A DNA stretch of 64,000 bases from Pseudomonas sp. GOM7 (GCF_026723825.1 NZ_CP113519.1:248001-312000), one strand, 5' to 3'. Counted from the stretch's first letter, positions 16,935-25,522 are shown. Numbers and translations are program-made. The notes: a model not told the origin generated them from the letters alone.

Positions 16935-19900
16935 TCAGAATTGTTTTGAGAGGGTTCCAGGGGGGACTGCACCACACACGAAAAAGGCCGGGCAGTTCGG
17001 GCAAGTGGCGTCCGAAGTATTTGTTCGGAACTGGCCGCCTCGGATGCCGCGGAAAATCTCGCCCAATTTTTCTTGGCGATTGCTCAACTCTTTGGGACTG
17101 AGTTTCAACGGCTTGCTTTCAGCATCAGCTAGGTAGACCAGTTCCAGCTCGGCACCCGGGAACTCCGCCTGGGCCGCTAGTACAAATGCAGCTGTACCGA
17201 CGTCCTTGCTGTCACGGCTGGGCGCATGGCCAGTTCTCACCCGGCGTATGGCCCGCTTTCCGTCTTTCACGAGGACATCATCCGGTGTTACTTCGATTTC
17301 ATGGCCGTCTAGCACAATTCGCAGCGGGGTCGGAGCTTCAACCTGCGCGCCAGCCCTCGATGCCAGGAAGTATTGGAGCATGGTGGAGGCTATCGCACGG
17401 TAGTCATCGAAATAGCCATGCTCATGAAGCCCCTGAGCCGCGAAGGCCTGAGAAAGCAGATCCTCCCACTCAGCACTAGAGCTGCCCTGCGCGACGATCT
17501 TCCGGTAGACCTCACGAATCGCTTCATGCATATGCATAAATGAACTCATGCCGCGCCGGCCACCCACCTGAAGCAAGTGTGTGTAGAGGAATCGCCGTGC
17601 ACACGATTCGTAAAGCGCGACCGCATCTGAGCTGAACCGCGGGGTTCCCGAGAAGACGATGGGTATTTGCGTATCGTCCGGGGCAGGAGGTAATACAGTA
17701 GTAGGCGTGACGGCGCGCCGTTGAGCTGGACCAATGCGATCTAGGAACTGCGATAGCGGCCTGGCACGCCCATTTGATGTTGAGGTCGCTCCGTAAAACG
17801 CAAGACGTGTCTTCGCCCGGGACATTGCGACGTAGAACAAGCACTCCTGCTCTTCGTTGTGGGCCGCCCGTGCAATGTCCTCTGCGCTACCTTGACCACC
17901 TGCGACCATGCCTGCGGGTGGGGGACACTTTGATGTCCGAAGCGCCCCTGGGATGGAGTCCTTATTGACGCCGGCAATGTGAACCGCTGGAAATTCCAAC
18001 CCTTTCGAGCCATGGATAGTCATCAGGCGAACCGCATCAATTCCCTGGGCTGCCGTGGGTAGCTGCCTCAAATCTCTATCGTCCCGAAGGCGCAGCAGTC
18101 TCCTCACGCGATCAGAAAGCCGCTGGATCGGGAGACCCTGGCCGTTCGGCTGCGCCCGAACGAAGTTCATGAACTGCCAGATTGCGATGCCCTGAGCCTG
18201 GTCCGAGACGCTGGCTGAAGAAGCGATGCGGGCTGCCTGTCTAGTCCGGTCGAGCAGAAGGGTTGCCAGCACGGTCCAAGGTTGGGAGGTCGCGTCGAAG
18301 CCTGCAAGAGCTGCATTGAGGGAAGACAGAGCAGTCTGACCAGCAGGTGTCAGGTCAGCTGGAGTGCTAAGTCGCCAAGCGCCAGGTTCCGCGTCGGTAC
18401 CTCGTAGATGCTCGAAGACACTAACAGCGTCCTCCAAGCTCATGGCGAATTCTGGCCAGCAAGCCGTCCGGATCATCCCCATCGCGCGCCGATCCACGAG
18501 TAGCGATAGCACCGCGACGAGGTCTTTTACTTCCGGACGCTCAAACAGGCTGCCCAGGAAAAGCACTGGAATACCGGCACGCTCGAGCTCACGTCCGACT
18601 TCCGAAAGTCGATCGTTGCCTCGGCAAAGGACTGCCTGGTCCCGATACCGATAACCTGACTTACGAAGCTCTTGAATTCCATCAGCGATAGCCGAGGTCA
18701 GCAGGGAGGCATTGTCCACTGTGATGATTTCGGGCAGATTTCCGCTTGGACCTCTATCCGCCTCAAGGGCCTCTTCTCCATCAGCTGCGGACATACCTGC
18801 AGCAAAAGCAGAAAAGGCATGGACAACTTCAGGGGTGGAACGGTAGTTGATTTTCAGGCTGTCCCGTACCGCGCCAGGGAAATCTTGGCAACCGAAGCGG
18901 GCCATGTTGAACGAAGAGGCGCCGCGGAACCGATAGATCGACTGCTTGGCGTCCCCCACCACCCAGAGGTTATTGCCTGACGGCTTCAGTGTTGCAAGAA
19001 GCCGAACGCTACTGTGGTTCACGTCCTGATACTCGTCGACCAGAATATGGTCATAGTCGCTCTGCAACTGCCTTCGAACGGCTTCATCGCTCTCCAGTAG
19101 TTGAACCGGGCGCATAACCAGGTCGCCAAAGTCGACACACTGAGCGAGTGTTTTGAGCTCTTCATAGCGAGCGTAGACCTTGGCAACTTCTGCCGCTTTC
19201 TCCGCAGCCTCCACCTCGCTCGGGTTACTCGCCGCGTTAGCCATTGCATTGGCTAGTGCAAGATAGCCCGCCGCATCAACAACTTCATCCTTGGCGCGTG
19301 AGACCGCGGTCAGGATTTCAGCAGCCGTCTGAGATGGATCATAAAGGTTGCGATAGTGGGTCAGGCCTAGCCGAGGAAATTCGTTTTCAAGCAGTTCTAC
19401 TGCTTCGGTTCGGTCCATCAGGCGGGGATCGACCGGAAGGCCACATCGGTCGTTGAATCGTCTGAGGATGTCCAGTCCAAAGCTATGGAACGTCCCAATG
19501 CAGAGCGCTGCGGCTTCCGCTGGCCGCTTCAGCGCGATCCGCTCGGACATCTCCGCAGCGGCCTTGTTAGAGAAGGTCAAGAGAAGGATACGTCTTGGAT
19601 CTACCCCCTCATCCAACAAGCTCTCAACTCGCGCCACCAGCGTGCGGGTCTTCCCGGTGCCTGGTCCAGCTTGGAGAAGGAACGCGTCCCCGCGATGGTT
19701 GGCTGCCGTTTTTTGCTTCTCGTTAAGTGGAATTTCGACAGGCGCTTCTACTGCAACTACTGGCACAGGGGGGAGCAAAAGCGCATCAAGCATCTGCTGT
19801 GCGACGACCTCGAAGGGTGCACCCAATCGGTTTGCAATCTCCGAGCAGGTCTGGCCTTGAGTGACGTGCAAATCGAAGACTCGCGACCGTGGCAGCAGCA

Positions 19901-20318
19901 GCTCTCTCGCGAAGAGGTCCATCTGGACTTCTCGGCGCTGCCGTCGGCTGTAATCGACTACGCGCTCCATGCCAACTGGCGCAGCCTCAGAGGTTCGCGC
20001 TGGATCGATCTGAAATGCTGACTCCTTCTCTTTCTCACCATCGCCTAGCTCGGCGTGCCCGATTTCATGGGCGACGAGAAAGGCTTGCTCGAACGATGTC
20101 CCTAAGTCCTCATGAACAATCAGCTGCAAGGCGGCATCAAACGTTGCGCGCGCCCCGTCCAGGATTGAAGCGCCAGGGACGCACCTTTCAACCGTGATGC
20201 CCAGCTTCTCCGCTATGTATTCGGCGAACTGATAAGGAGACCATGGATCGCTGCCGTGTTCGACTGCTTCATGATGCAAGCGCTTCGCGTGCTGGCGAGC
20301 GAGTTCTAGTTGGTCCAT
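16935..20318 (-). CDS. ImmA/IrrE metallopeptidase - UvrD helicase - AddB-like Fe-S nuclease-fold fusion
   Basis: An 1127-residue three-part protein. Residues 1-175: ImmA/IrrE-type zinc peptidase with HEIGH (about 84-88) and a downstream Glu in MDLFARELLLPR (about 135-146). Residues 200-880: superfamily 1 UvrD/PcrA helicase with AGPGTGKTRT (about 214-223), DEYQD (about 426) and GDAKQSIYRFRG. Residues 890-1127: AddB/Cas4-like region with C in YESCARRF and the final CPNCPAFFVC, giving the C...CxxC-x5-C arrangement of a 4Fe-4S cluster. The usual D-x-K active-site pair of the PD-(D/E)xK fold appears as IRRVRTG (about 1019-1026), so the nuclease may be inactive. It starts two bases after the upstream stop. 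Likely DNA-end sensor/processor with a regulatory protease. Confidence 0.88.
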   Translation of the reverse strand: MDQLELARQHAKRLHHEAVEHGSDPWSPYQFAEYIAEKLGITVERCVPGASILDGARATFDAALQLIVHEDLGTSFEQAFLVAHEIGHAELGDGEKEKESAFQIDPARTSEAAPVGMERVVDYSRRQRREVQMDLFARELLLPRSRVFDLHVTQGQTCSEIANRLGAPFEVVAQQMLDALLLPPVPVVAVEAPVEIPLNEKQKTAANHRGDAFLLQAGPGTGKTRTLVARVESLLDEGVDPRRILLLTFSNKAAAEMSERIALKRPAEAAALCIGTFHSFGLDILRRFNDRCGLPVDPRLMDRTEAVELLENEFPRLGLTHYRNLYDPSQTAAEILTAVSRAKDEVVDAAGYLALANAMANAASNPSEVEAAEKAAEVAKVYARYEELKTLAQCVDFGDLVMRPVQLLESDEAVRRQLQSDYDHILVDEYQDVNHSSVRLLATLKPSGNNLWVVGDAKQSIYRFRGASSFNMARFGCQDFPGAVRDSLKINYRSTPEVVHAFSAFAAGMSAADGEEALEADRGPSGNLPEIITVDNASLLTSAIADGIQELRKSGYRYRDQAVLCRGNDRLSEVGRELERAGIPVLFLGSLFERPEVKDLVAVLSLLVDRRAMGMIRTACWPEFAMSLEDAVSVFEHLRGTDAEPGAWRLSTPADLTPAGQTALSSLNAALAGFDATSQPWTVLATLLLDRTRQAARIASSASVSDQAQGIAIWQFMNFVRAQPNGQGLPIQRLSDRVRRLLRLRDDRDLRQLPTAAQGIDAVRLMTIHGSKGLEFPAVHIAGVNKDSIPGALRTSKCPPPAGMVAGGQGSAEDIARAAHNEEQECLFYVAMSRAKTRLAFYGATSTSNGRARPLSQFLDRIGPAQRRAVTPTTVLPPAPDDTQIPIVFSGTPRFSSDAVALYESCARRFLYTHLLQVGGRRGMSSFMHMHEAIREVYRKIVAQGSSSAEWEDLLSQAFAAQGLHEHGYFDDYRAIASTMLQYFLASRAGAQVEAPTPLRIVLDGHEIEVTPDDVLVKDGKRAIRRVRTGHAPSRDSKDVGTAAFVLAAQAEFPGAELELVYLADAESKPLKLSPKELSNRQEKLGEIFRGIRGGQFRTNTSDATCPNCPAFFVCGAVPPGTLSKQF

Positions 20319-20320
20319 GG

Positions 20321-20890
20321 TCAGTCATCGTCGTGGAGCAGTCGTGAAATGCGTTCCTCATCCATCCCCGCCTCTCTTAAAAGGCGTTCAAGCGGGACTT
20401 TCTCGGCCGGGGCTGGCTTGTCATCCGACTTGTTTGCACGAAGCGCTGATGCCTGCGCAGGCAAGAGGAGAAACGACTGAACAACAGAGACTGATGTTTG
20501 TAGCGCGTTAGCTAAGCGCCCGAGGAACCGGCTTGGCAACGTCGCAACATCTATTCGTCGCTCGCGAATGGCGACGCCGACCTGCATGGGTAATCCGAGA
20601 GCTTTGGCTGCTGCAGCGAAGGTCTTTGGCGAGGCGGCCTGCAGGATTTCCACCGTGACTACGGACTCGCGGAGCCGGCCCATTTTAGCGCTCACGGCGG
20701 CGAGCTCTTGTGCGCTGAGCGGAAGGTCCTCGTCGACTTGCCGGGAAAGCTCTCTGGCGAGATCGACAAGGTCGGCAGCGAACTGGGGATAGTCGGCAAG
20801 ATACTTTTTGAGCACCTCGGACCCTGGCTCGAAATCCATCGCGAAAGCGTTCATGACGTCTTCGCTAGAAGTTGGTGAACGCTTAATCAT
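20321..20890 (-). CDS. Small helical protein between sigma factor and helicase (possible regulator)
   Basis: A 189-residue protein I cannot name. It is helical and charged, with no membrane segments. The middle (about 70-135, including FAAAAKALGLPMQVGVAIRE) could be a helix-turn-helix-like or XRE-like bundle, and the C-terminal 40 residues are a Lys/Asp/Glu-rich tail ending LHDDD. ATG at 20890 overlaps the stop of the sigma factor gene (TGATG), so they are coupled. A sigma factor followed by a small soluble protein and then an ImmA/IrrE protease suggests an anti-sigma or repressor that the protease could remove, as ImmA does with ImmR and IrrE with DdrO. This is inference from arrangement only. 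Confidence 0.6.
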   Translation of the reverse strand: MIKRSPTSSEDVMNAFAMDFEPGSEVLKKYLADYPQFAADLVDLARELSRQVDEDLPLSAQELAAVSAKMGRLRESVVTVEILQAASPKTFAAAAKALGLPMQVGVAIRERRIDVATLPSRFLGRLANALQTSVSVVQSFLLLPAQASALRANKSDDKPAPAEKVPLERLLREAGMDEERISRLLHDDD

Positions 20891-21666
20891 CACAGTTTTC
20901 CCTTGCGTTCAAGGCGCAGTCGCAGAGTCGCAAAGGCCTTGTCGCGGTGTGTACGGATGGTTTTCTCGCTCTTGCCTAGTGCTTTGCTTATGGTGACAGC
21001 AGAGGGGTCTTGCGAGTCGATGGGAATCTCTTGGCGCCACATTTCGACGATTCTTCTTTGGAGTTCAGGCAGACTATCAATCTCTTCGTCGAGCCGTAGC
21101 CGGTAAAATTTTTCGTCGAGCTCGCGGGGGTCAAAAGGGTCGTAGCCACCAATCGCCTCGTCCAGGGCGCTGTAAGCACCATCCTCATCCGTGCCCAGCT
21201 CTTCACTCTGGCTATCACGCTTCCAATGACGATCACTCGCATCCTTACGGTCTTTGGCGATGGCCGAGTTAAAGTTTATCTCGTAGTAATCCAGGCGATT
21301 GTCATACGCTGCCCGGTCGCTAAGCAGCAGATCAACGAAATGGTCGACGACATCATCTCGGATGTTTGCCTTGGTAAGTGAGGCTGTGGCCTCGCCTGCA
21401 TTCTCGGCGCGAGGCAGGAGAAGGTAAACGCGCTGGAGTAGGAGCTCAGTTAGCCTTTCGCGATGCATCCCGGCTCCCACGTTCCGCACAAAGTGCACCA
21501 ACACCTCCGGTGAGACAAAGCCGGGGGAGGTGCGAGAGCAAATGGACGCTCTGCGCTCAAGTTCGGAGGGGCTAACGGCCGTCAAATCATGAATTTCGGC
21601 TTCGACGGCCGGACGCCGCTGATACAGCGTTCCATCAAGTTTGATCTTGCGAAGGGGACGCGCCAC
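20890..21666 (-). CDS. Sigma-70-family RNA polymerase sigma factor heading the ubiquitin-like operon
   Basis: A 258-residue protein whose last 80 residues match sigma region 4: LDEEIDSLPELQRRIVEMW (about 185-205), then an HTH around SKALGKSEKTIRTHRDKAF (about 230-248). Upstream, DHFVDLLLSDR...YYEINFNSAIAKDRKD (about 125-160) resembles region 2. The N-terminal 110 residues are not recognised. I choose the GTG at 21666 because AAAGGAG precedes it by five bases; a longer reading frame extends to 21729 without such a site. It is the first gene of the six-gene operon and overlaps the next. It probably directs RNA polymerase to the operon's own promoter or to a small set of island genes. Confidence 0.75.
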   Translation of the reverse strand: MARPLRKIKLDGTLYQRRPAVEAEIHDLTAVSPSELERRASICSRTSPGFVSPEVLVHFVRNVGAGMHRERLTELLLQRVYLLLPRAENAGEATASLTKANIRDDVVDHFVDLLLSDRAAYDNRLDYYEINFNSAIAKDRKDASDRHWKRDSQSEELGTDEDGAYSALDEAIGGYDPFDPRELDEKFYRLRLDEEIDSLPELQRRIVEMWRQEIPIDSQDPSAVTISKALGKSEKTIRTHRDKAFATLRLRLERKGKL

Positions 21667-22040
21667 GGCTACTCCTTTGTCTGCTAAAGCCTTCCGTGAG
21701 GTACTCCACAAAATGTAACACCAGAGCACTGCTTGATGCTGCTGCCAGCCGCTGCATAGACAGGTTTTTTGGTTAGTTGGCGATGACCGATGCTGCTATG
21801 CGGCTGGTGGGCGGCGAGCTAGTACTCGCGCAGCCGCAGAGGCGCGGGAAGTGAACAGGCCGTGTGGCACGGTTTAGGCACAGAATCGGCACAGCCCGAA
21901 AACCAACCTCAAAAGGGCCGTTTGGGCAGTACTCATTGCCTGTTGCGAACGTCGCCAGAATTAGCTTCGGCGCTAGGATTGGTTGGTGCGGAGTGAAGAA
22001 TCGGGCCTCTGTAAAGAAAGCCCAATAAATCAAATAGATA
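21667..22040. other. Non-coding island end between the sigma-factor gene and tRNA-Arg
   Basis: About 374 bases with no credible gene. It must carry the promoter of the minus-strand operon, but I see no clear -35/-10 pair. A possible reading frame here is only a continuation through the tRNA and is not coding. Confidence 0.5.
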
Positions 22041-22117
22041 TGGCGCACCAGGCGGGATTCGAACCCACGACCCCCGCCTTCGGAGGGCGGTACTCTATCC
22101 AGCTGAGCTACTGGTGC
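22041..22117 (-). tRNA. tRNA-Arg (anticodon CCG)
   Basis: A complete 77-base cloverleaf on the minus strand: acceptor GCACCAG/CTGGTGC, D arm GCTCAGCTGGATAGAGT, anticodon stem CCGCC/GGCGG with loop CTCCGAA (anticodon CCG, reading CGG), T arm GTGGGTTCGAATCCCGC, and encoded CCA at 22043-22041. It lies just inside the island border next to a partial copy. Confidence 0.95.
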
Positions 22118-22213
22118 ATATGTGTTGCGGAGGTCTATTTGACCATTAGCTGACACCCTTCTCAACTCGACGAGTATTGCCTTCGGAGGGCAGTACTCTA
22201 TCCAGCTGAGCTA
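22076..22213. repeat. 35-bp direct repeat, candidate attachment-site scar
   Basis: Copies at 22076-22110 and 22179-22213, 103 bases apart, one mismatch (in the anticodon stem). They cover the anticodon loop and D arm of the intact and truncated tRNA-Arg. tRNA anticodon regions are classic crossover sites for tyrosine recombinases. Confidence 0.6.
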
Positions 22214-22220
22214 CGGATGC
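22178..22220 (-). pseudogene. 5' half of a second tRNA-Arg(CCG), truncated after the anticodon stem
   Basis: Minus strand GCATCCG acceptor, the same D arm as the intact tRNA, then ACTGCC-CTCCGAA-GGCA (anticodon CCG). The sequence then departs from any tRNA: no T arm and no acceptor partner CGGATGC follow. It looks like the chromosomal tRNA gene split by integration. 35 bases (22179-22213) match 22076-22110 with one difference. Confidence 0.8.
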
Positions 22221-22562
22221 GTTGCGGGGCGCAATCATACGCATCTAGGCGCTTAGCGTCCATCGTGCACGAGTGTGCGTTATTCCGAACGCACTTTACA
22301 CTTTTCACCCTGCTCCAGGCCCTTTTTCCAAGTTTTTTGTCATTATTTAGCGGTTTCAGCCCTTCCGGGTCTTGCCCTTTACCCTTGCCGCTCCTAGGAT
22401 TCGTTTGAGATTTCAAACGCAGTGTTCGCTCATCCCGAACCCTTCGCCAATCAGCGGCTCTTAACTTTTTACCAGGCCCATGCAGCGCTCTTCGCGCGGC
22501 GTGGTTCGTGTCCATGACTCCACCCCCCGACGCCTGGGCGTCGGAATCCGAAGGAGACTGCC
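22221..22562. other. Leader region of gabD with no clear gene
   Basis: 342 bases between the island border and gabD. There is AAGGAG before the gabD ATG. A 105-residue reading frame on the minus strand lacks family resemblance and I do not call it. No clear operator seen. Confidence 0.5.
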
Positions 22563-24014
22563 ATGCAACTGAAAGACGCCCAACTGTTCCGCCAACAGGC
22601 CTACATCGATGGCCAGTGGCTGGACGCCGACAGCGGCCAGACCATCGCCGTGAACAACCCGGCGACCGGCGAGATCATCGGCCAGGTACCGAAGATGGGC
22701 CGCGCGGAAACCCGCCGCGCCATCGAGGCCGCCGAGAAGGCGCTGCCGGCCTGGCGTGCGCTGACCGCCAAGGAGCGTGCGAACAAGCTGCGTCGCTGGT
22801 TCGAGCTGCTGATGGAAAACCAGGATGACCTGGGCCGCCTGATGACTCTGGAGCAGGGCAAGCCGCTGGCCGAAGCCAAGGGCGAGATTGCCTACGCCGC
22901 CTCCTTCATCGAGTGGTTCGCCGAGGAAGCCAAGCGCGTCTACGGTGACGTGATTCCGGGTCACCAGCCGGACAAGCGCCTTATCGTGATCAAGCAGCCG
23001 ATCGGCGTGACTGCCGCCATCACTCCGTGGAACTTCCCTGCCGCGATGATCACCCGCAAGGCCGGCCCAGCCCTGGCCGCCGGTTGCACCATGGTGATCA
23101 AGCCGGCTTCGCAGACGCCGTTCTCCGCCCTGGCCCTGGTCGAGCTGGCCGAGCGCGCCGGCATCCCCAAAGGTGTGCTGAGCGTGGTCACCGGCAGCGC
23201 CGGCGAAGTGGGTGGCGAGCTGACCAGCAACCCCGTCGTGCGCAAGCTGAGCTTCACCGGCTCGACCGAGATCGGTCGCCAGTTGATGGCCGAATGCGCG
23301 CAGGACATCAAGAAGGTGTCGCTGGAGCTGGGTGGCAACGCGCCGTTCATCGTCTTCGATGACGCCGACCTGGATGCCGCCGTGGAAGGCGCGCTGATTT
23401 CCAAGTATCGCAACAACGGCCAGACCTGCGTCTGCGCCAACCGCATCTACGTGCAGGACGGTGTCTACGAGGCCTTCGCCGAGAAGCTGGTCGCTGCCGT
23501 ATCCAAGCTGAAGATCGGTAACGGTCTGGAAGAGGGCACCACCACCGGCCCGCTGATCGACGGCAAGGCCGTGGCCAAGGTGCAGGAGCACATCGAGGAC
23601 GCCGTGGGTAAAGGCGCCAAGCTGGCCCTGGGCGGCAAGCCGCATGCCCTGGGTGGCACCTTCTTCGAGCCGACCATTCTGCTCGACGTGCCGAAAACCG
23701 CCGCCGTGGCCAAGGAAGAGACCTTCGGCCCGCTGGCGCCGCTGTTCCGCTTCAAGGACGAGGCCGAGGTGATCGCCATGGCCAACGATACCGAGTTCGG
23801 CCTGGCCTCCTACTTCTATGCCCGCGACCTGGGCCGCGTGTTCCGCGTGGCCGAGGCGCTGGAGTACGGCATGGTGGGTATCAACACCGGGCTGATCTCC
23901 AACGAAGTGGCGCCGTTTGGCGGCGTGAAGGCCTCTGGCCTGGGCCGCGAAGGTTCCAAGTACGGGATCGAGGACTATCTCGAGATCAAGTACATGTGCC
24001 TGGGCGGTATCTGA
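22563..24014 (+). CDS. gabD: Succinate-semialdehyde dehydrogenase (NADP+)
   Basis: A 483-residue aldehyde dehydrogenase that oxidises succinate semialdehyde from GABA to succinate, the last step of the GABA shunt, in the cytoplasm. Conserved landmarks: TPWNFPAAMITRK (about 155), KPASQTPFSALAL, FTGSTEIGR (about 233), catalytic Glu in LELGGNAPF (about 257) and catalytic Cys in NNGQTCVCANRIYV (about 288-291). Length matches E. coli and Pseudomonas GabD. ATG follows AAGGAGACTGCC. gabT follows 227 bases downstream in the same direction, the usual pseudomonad gabDT order. Confidence 0.95.
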   Translation: MQLKDAQLFRQQAYIDGQWLDADSGQTIAVNNPATGEIIGQVPKMGRAETRRAIEAAEKALPAWRALTAKERANKLRRWFELLMENQDDLGRLMTLEQGKPLAEAKGEIAYAASFIEWFAEEAKRVYGDVIPGHQPDKRLIVIKQPIGVTAAITPWNFPAAMITRKAGPALAAGCTMVIKPASQTPFSALALVELAERAGIPKGVLSVVTGSAGEVGGELTSNPVVRKLSFTGSTEIGRQLMAECAQDIKKVSLELGGNAPFIVFDDADLDAAVEGALISKYRNNGQTCVCANRIYVQDGVYEAFAEKLVAAVSKLKIGNGLEEGTTTGPLIDGKAVAKVQEHIEDAVGKGAKLALGGKPHALGGTFFEPTILLDVPKTAAVAKEETFGPLAPLFRFKDEAEVIAMANDTEFGLASYFYARDLGRVFRVAEALEYGMVGINTGLISNEVAPFGGVKASGLGREGSKYGIEDYLEIKYMCLGGI

Positions 24015-24068
24015 TTCGCTGGCGAGAGCGCGGGGTAATCGGCTCCGCGCCTCGCTTGAAATACCCTG

Positions 24069-24094
24069 GTGGTGCGCACGGCGCACCCTACGGG
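24069..24094. repeat. Short palindromic repeat (GGTGCGCACGGCGCACC family)
   Basis: GGTGCGCACGGCGCACC followed by CTACGG in the gabD-gabT gap. A near-identical copy lies at 41385-41410, and a diverged one at 54161-54182. Confidence 0.7.
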
Positions 24095-24241
24095 CTCGCG
24101 ACGCGCTTGGTGCGGTTGTAACGAGCCAGAATTTCCCCCGCCTCCGGCGGCCCGACGCAGTCGATCATCGTATGCTGCGGCGATCCCCCTCCAGAGGCAT
24201 TTCCTTGAACCGAGCCGCCCGATGACGGCCATGAGGACACC

Positions 24242-25522
24242 ATGAGCAAGACCAACGAATCCCTGCTGCAACGCCGCCAGGCCGCCGTACCGCGTGGCGT
24301 CGGCCAGATCCACCCGATCGTCGCCGAGCGCGCCGAGAACGCCACCGTGTGGGACGTGGAAGGCCGTGAGTACATCGACTTCGCCGGCGGCATCGCCGTA
24401 CTCAACACCGGCCACCTGCATCCGAAGGTGGTAGCCGCCGTGCAGGAGCAACTGACCAAGCTCAGCCACACCTGCTTCCAGGTGCTGGCCTACGAGCCCT
24501 ACATCGAGCTGTGCGAAGAAATCGCCAAGCGTGTGCCGGGTGACTTCGCCAAGAAGACCCTGCTGGTCACCTCCGGCTCCGAGGCTGTCGAGAACGCGGT
24601 GAAGATCGCCCGTGCTGCCACTGGCCGCGCCGGCGTGATCGCCTTCACCGGCGCCTATCACGGCCGCACCATGATGACCCTGTCGCTGACCGGCAAGGTG
24701 GTGCCTTACTCCGCCGGCATGGGCCTGATGCCCGCTGGCGTGTACCGTGCCCAGGCGCCGTGCCCGCTGCATGGCGTGAGCGAAGACGAGTCCATCGCCA
24801 GCATCGAGCGCATCTTCAAGAACGACGCGCAGCCGCAGGACATCGCCGCCATCATCATCGAGCCGGTGCAGGGCGAGGGTGGTTTCTACGTCAACTCGCC
24901 GGCCTTCATGCAGCGCCTGCGCGCCCTGTGCGACCAGCACGGCATCCTCCTGATCGCTGACGAAGTGCAGACCGGCGCCGGCCGTACCGGCACCTTCTTC
25001 GCCACCGAGCAACTGGGCGTGGTGCCGGATCTGACCACCTTCGCCAAGTCCGTTGGCGGCGGCTTCCCGATCTCCGGCGTGTGCGGCAAGGCCGAGATCA
25101 TGGACAAGATCGCCCCCGGTGGCCTGGGCGGCACCTATGCCGGCAGCCCGATCGCCTGCGCCGCGGCCCTGGCTGTGCTCAAGGTGTTCGACGAGGAGAA
25201 CCTGCTGGCGCGCTCCAACGCCGTGGGTGAGAAGCTCAAGGCGGGCCTCAAGGCCATCGCCGAGAAGCACAAGGTGATCGGCGACGTGCGTGGCCTGGGT
25301 TCGATGGTGGCCATCGAGCTGTTCGAGGGCGGTGACGTGCACAAGCCGGCTGCCGAGCTGGTGGGCAAGATCGTCGCCCGTGCGCGCGAGAAGGGCCTGA
25401 TCCTGCTGTCGTGTGGCACCTACTACAACGTCATCCGCTTCCTGATGCCCGTCACCATTCCTGATGCGCAACTGGAAAAAGGCATCGCCATCGTCGCCGA
25501 GTGCTTCGACGAACTGGCCTGA
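24242..25522 (+). CDS. gabT: 4-aminobutyrate aminotransferase
   Basis: A 426-residue class III PLP-dependent aminotransferase that moves the amino group of GABA to 2-oxoglutarate, giving succinate semialdehyde and glutamate. Landmarks: DFAGGIAVLNTGH (about 41-53), SGSEAVENAVKIAR (about 110-123), GAYHGRT (about 139-145), IADEVQTGAGRTG (about 237-249) and the PLP lysine in TTFAKSVGGGFP (about 268). Length and motifs match GabT throughout. ATG has GAGGA five to six bases upstream. It ends 50 bases before a strong terminator, so gabD-gabT form one unit. Confidence 0.95.
   Translation: MSKTNESLLQRRQAAVPRGVGQIHPIVAERAENATVWDVEGREYIDFAGGIAVLNTGHLHPKVVAAVQEQLTKLSHTCFQVLAYEPYIELCEEIAKRVPGDFAKKTLLVTSGSEAVENAVKIARAATGRAGVIAFTGAYHGRTMMTLSLTGKVVPYSAGMGLMPAGVYRAQAPCPLHGVSEDESIASIERIFKNDAQPQDIAAIIIEPVQGEGGFYVNSPAFMQRLRALCDQHGILLIADEVQTGAGRTGTFFATEQLGVVPDLTTFAKSVGGGFPISGVCGKAEIMDKIAPGGLGGTYAGSPIACAAALAVLKVFDEENLLARSNAVGEKLKAGLKAIAEKHKVIGDVRGLGSMVAIELFEGGDVHKPAAELVGKIVARAREKGLILLSCGTYYNVIRFLMPVTIPDAQLEKGIAIVAECFDELA

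Noticed and set aside
21773-22165. 130-residue minus-strand reading frame over the tRNA-Arg
   Set aside because: Its middle is the translation of the tRNA gene, a well-known artefact, and the rest has no family resemblance.
22198-22515. 105-residue minus-strand reading frame next to gabD
   Set aside because: Basic, low-complexity product with no ribosome site; it overlaps the truncated tRNA and the gabD leader.
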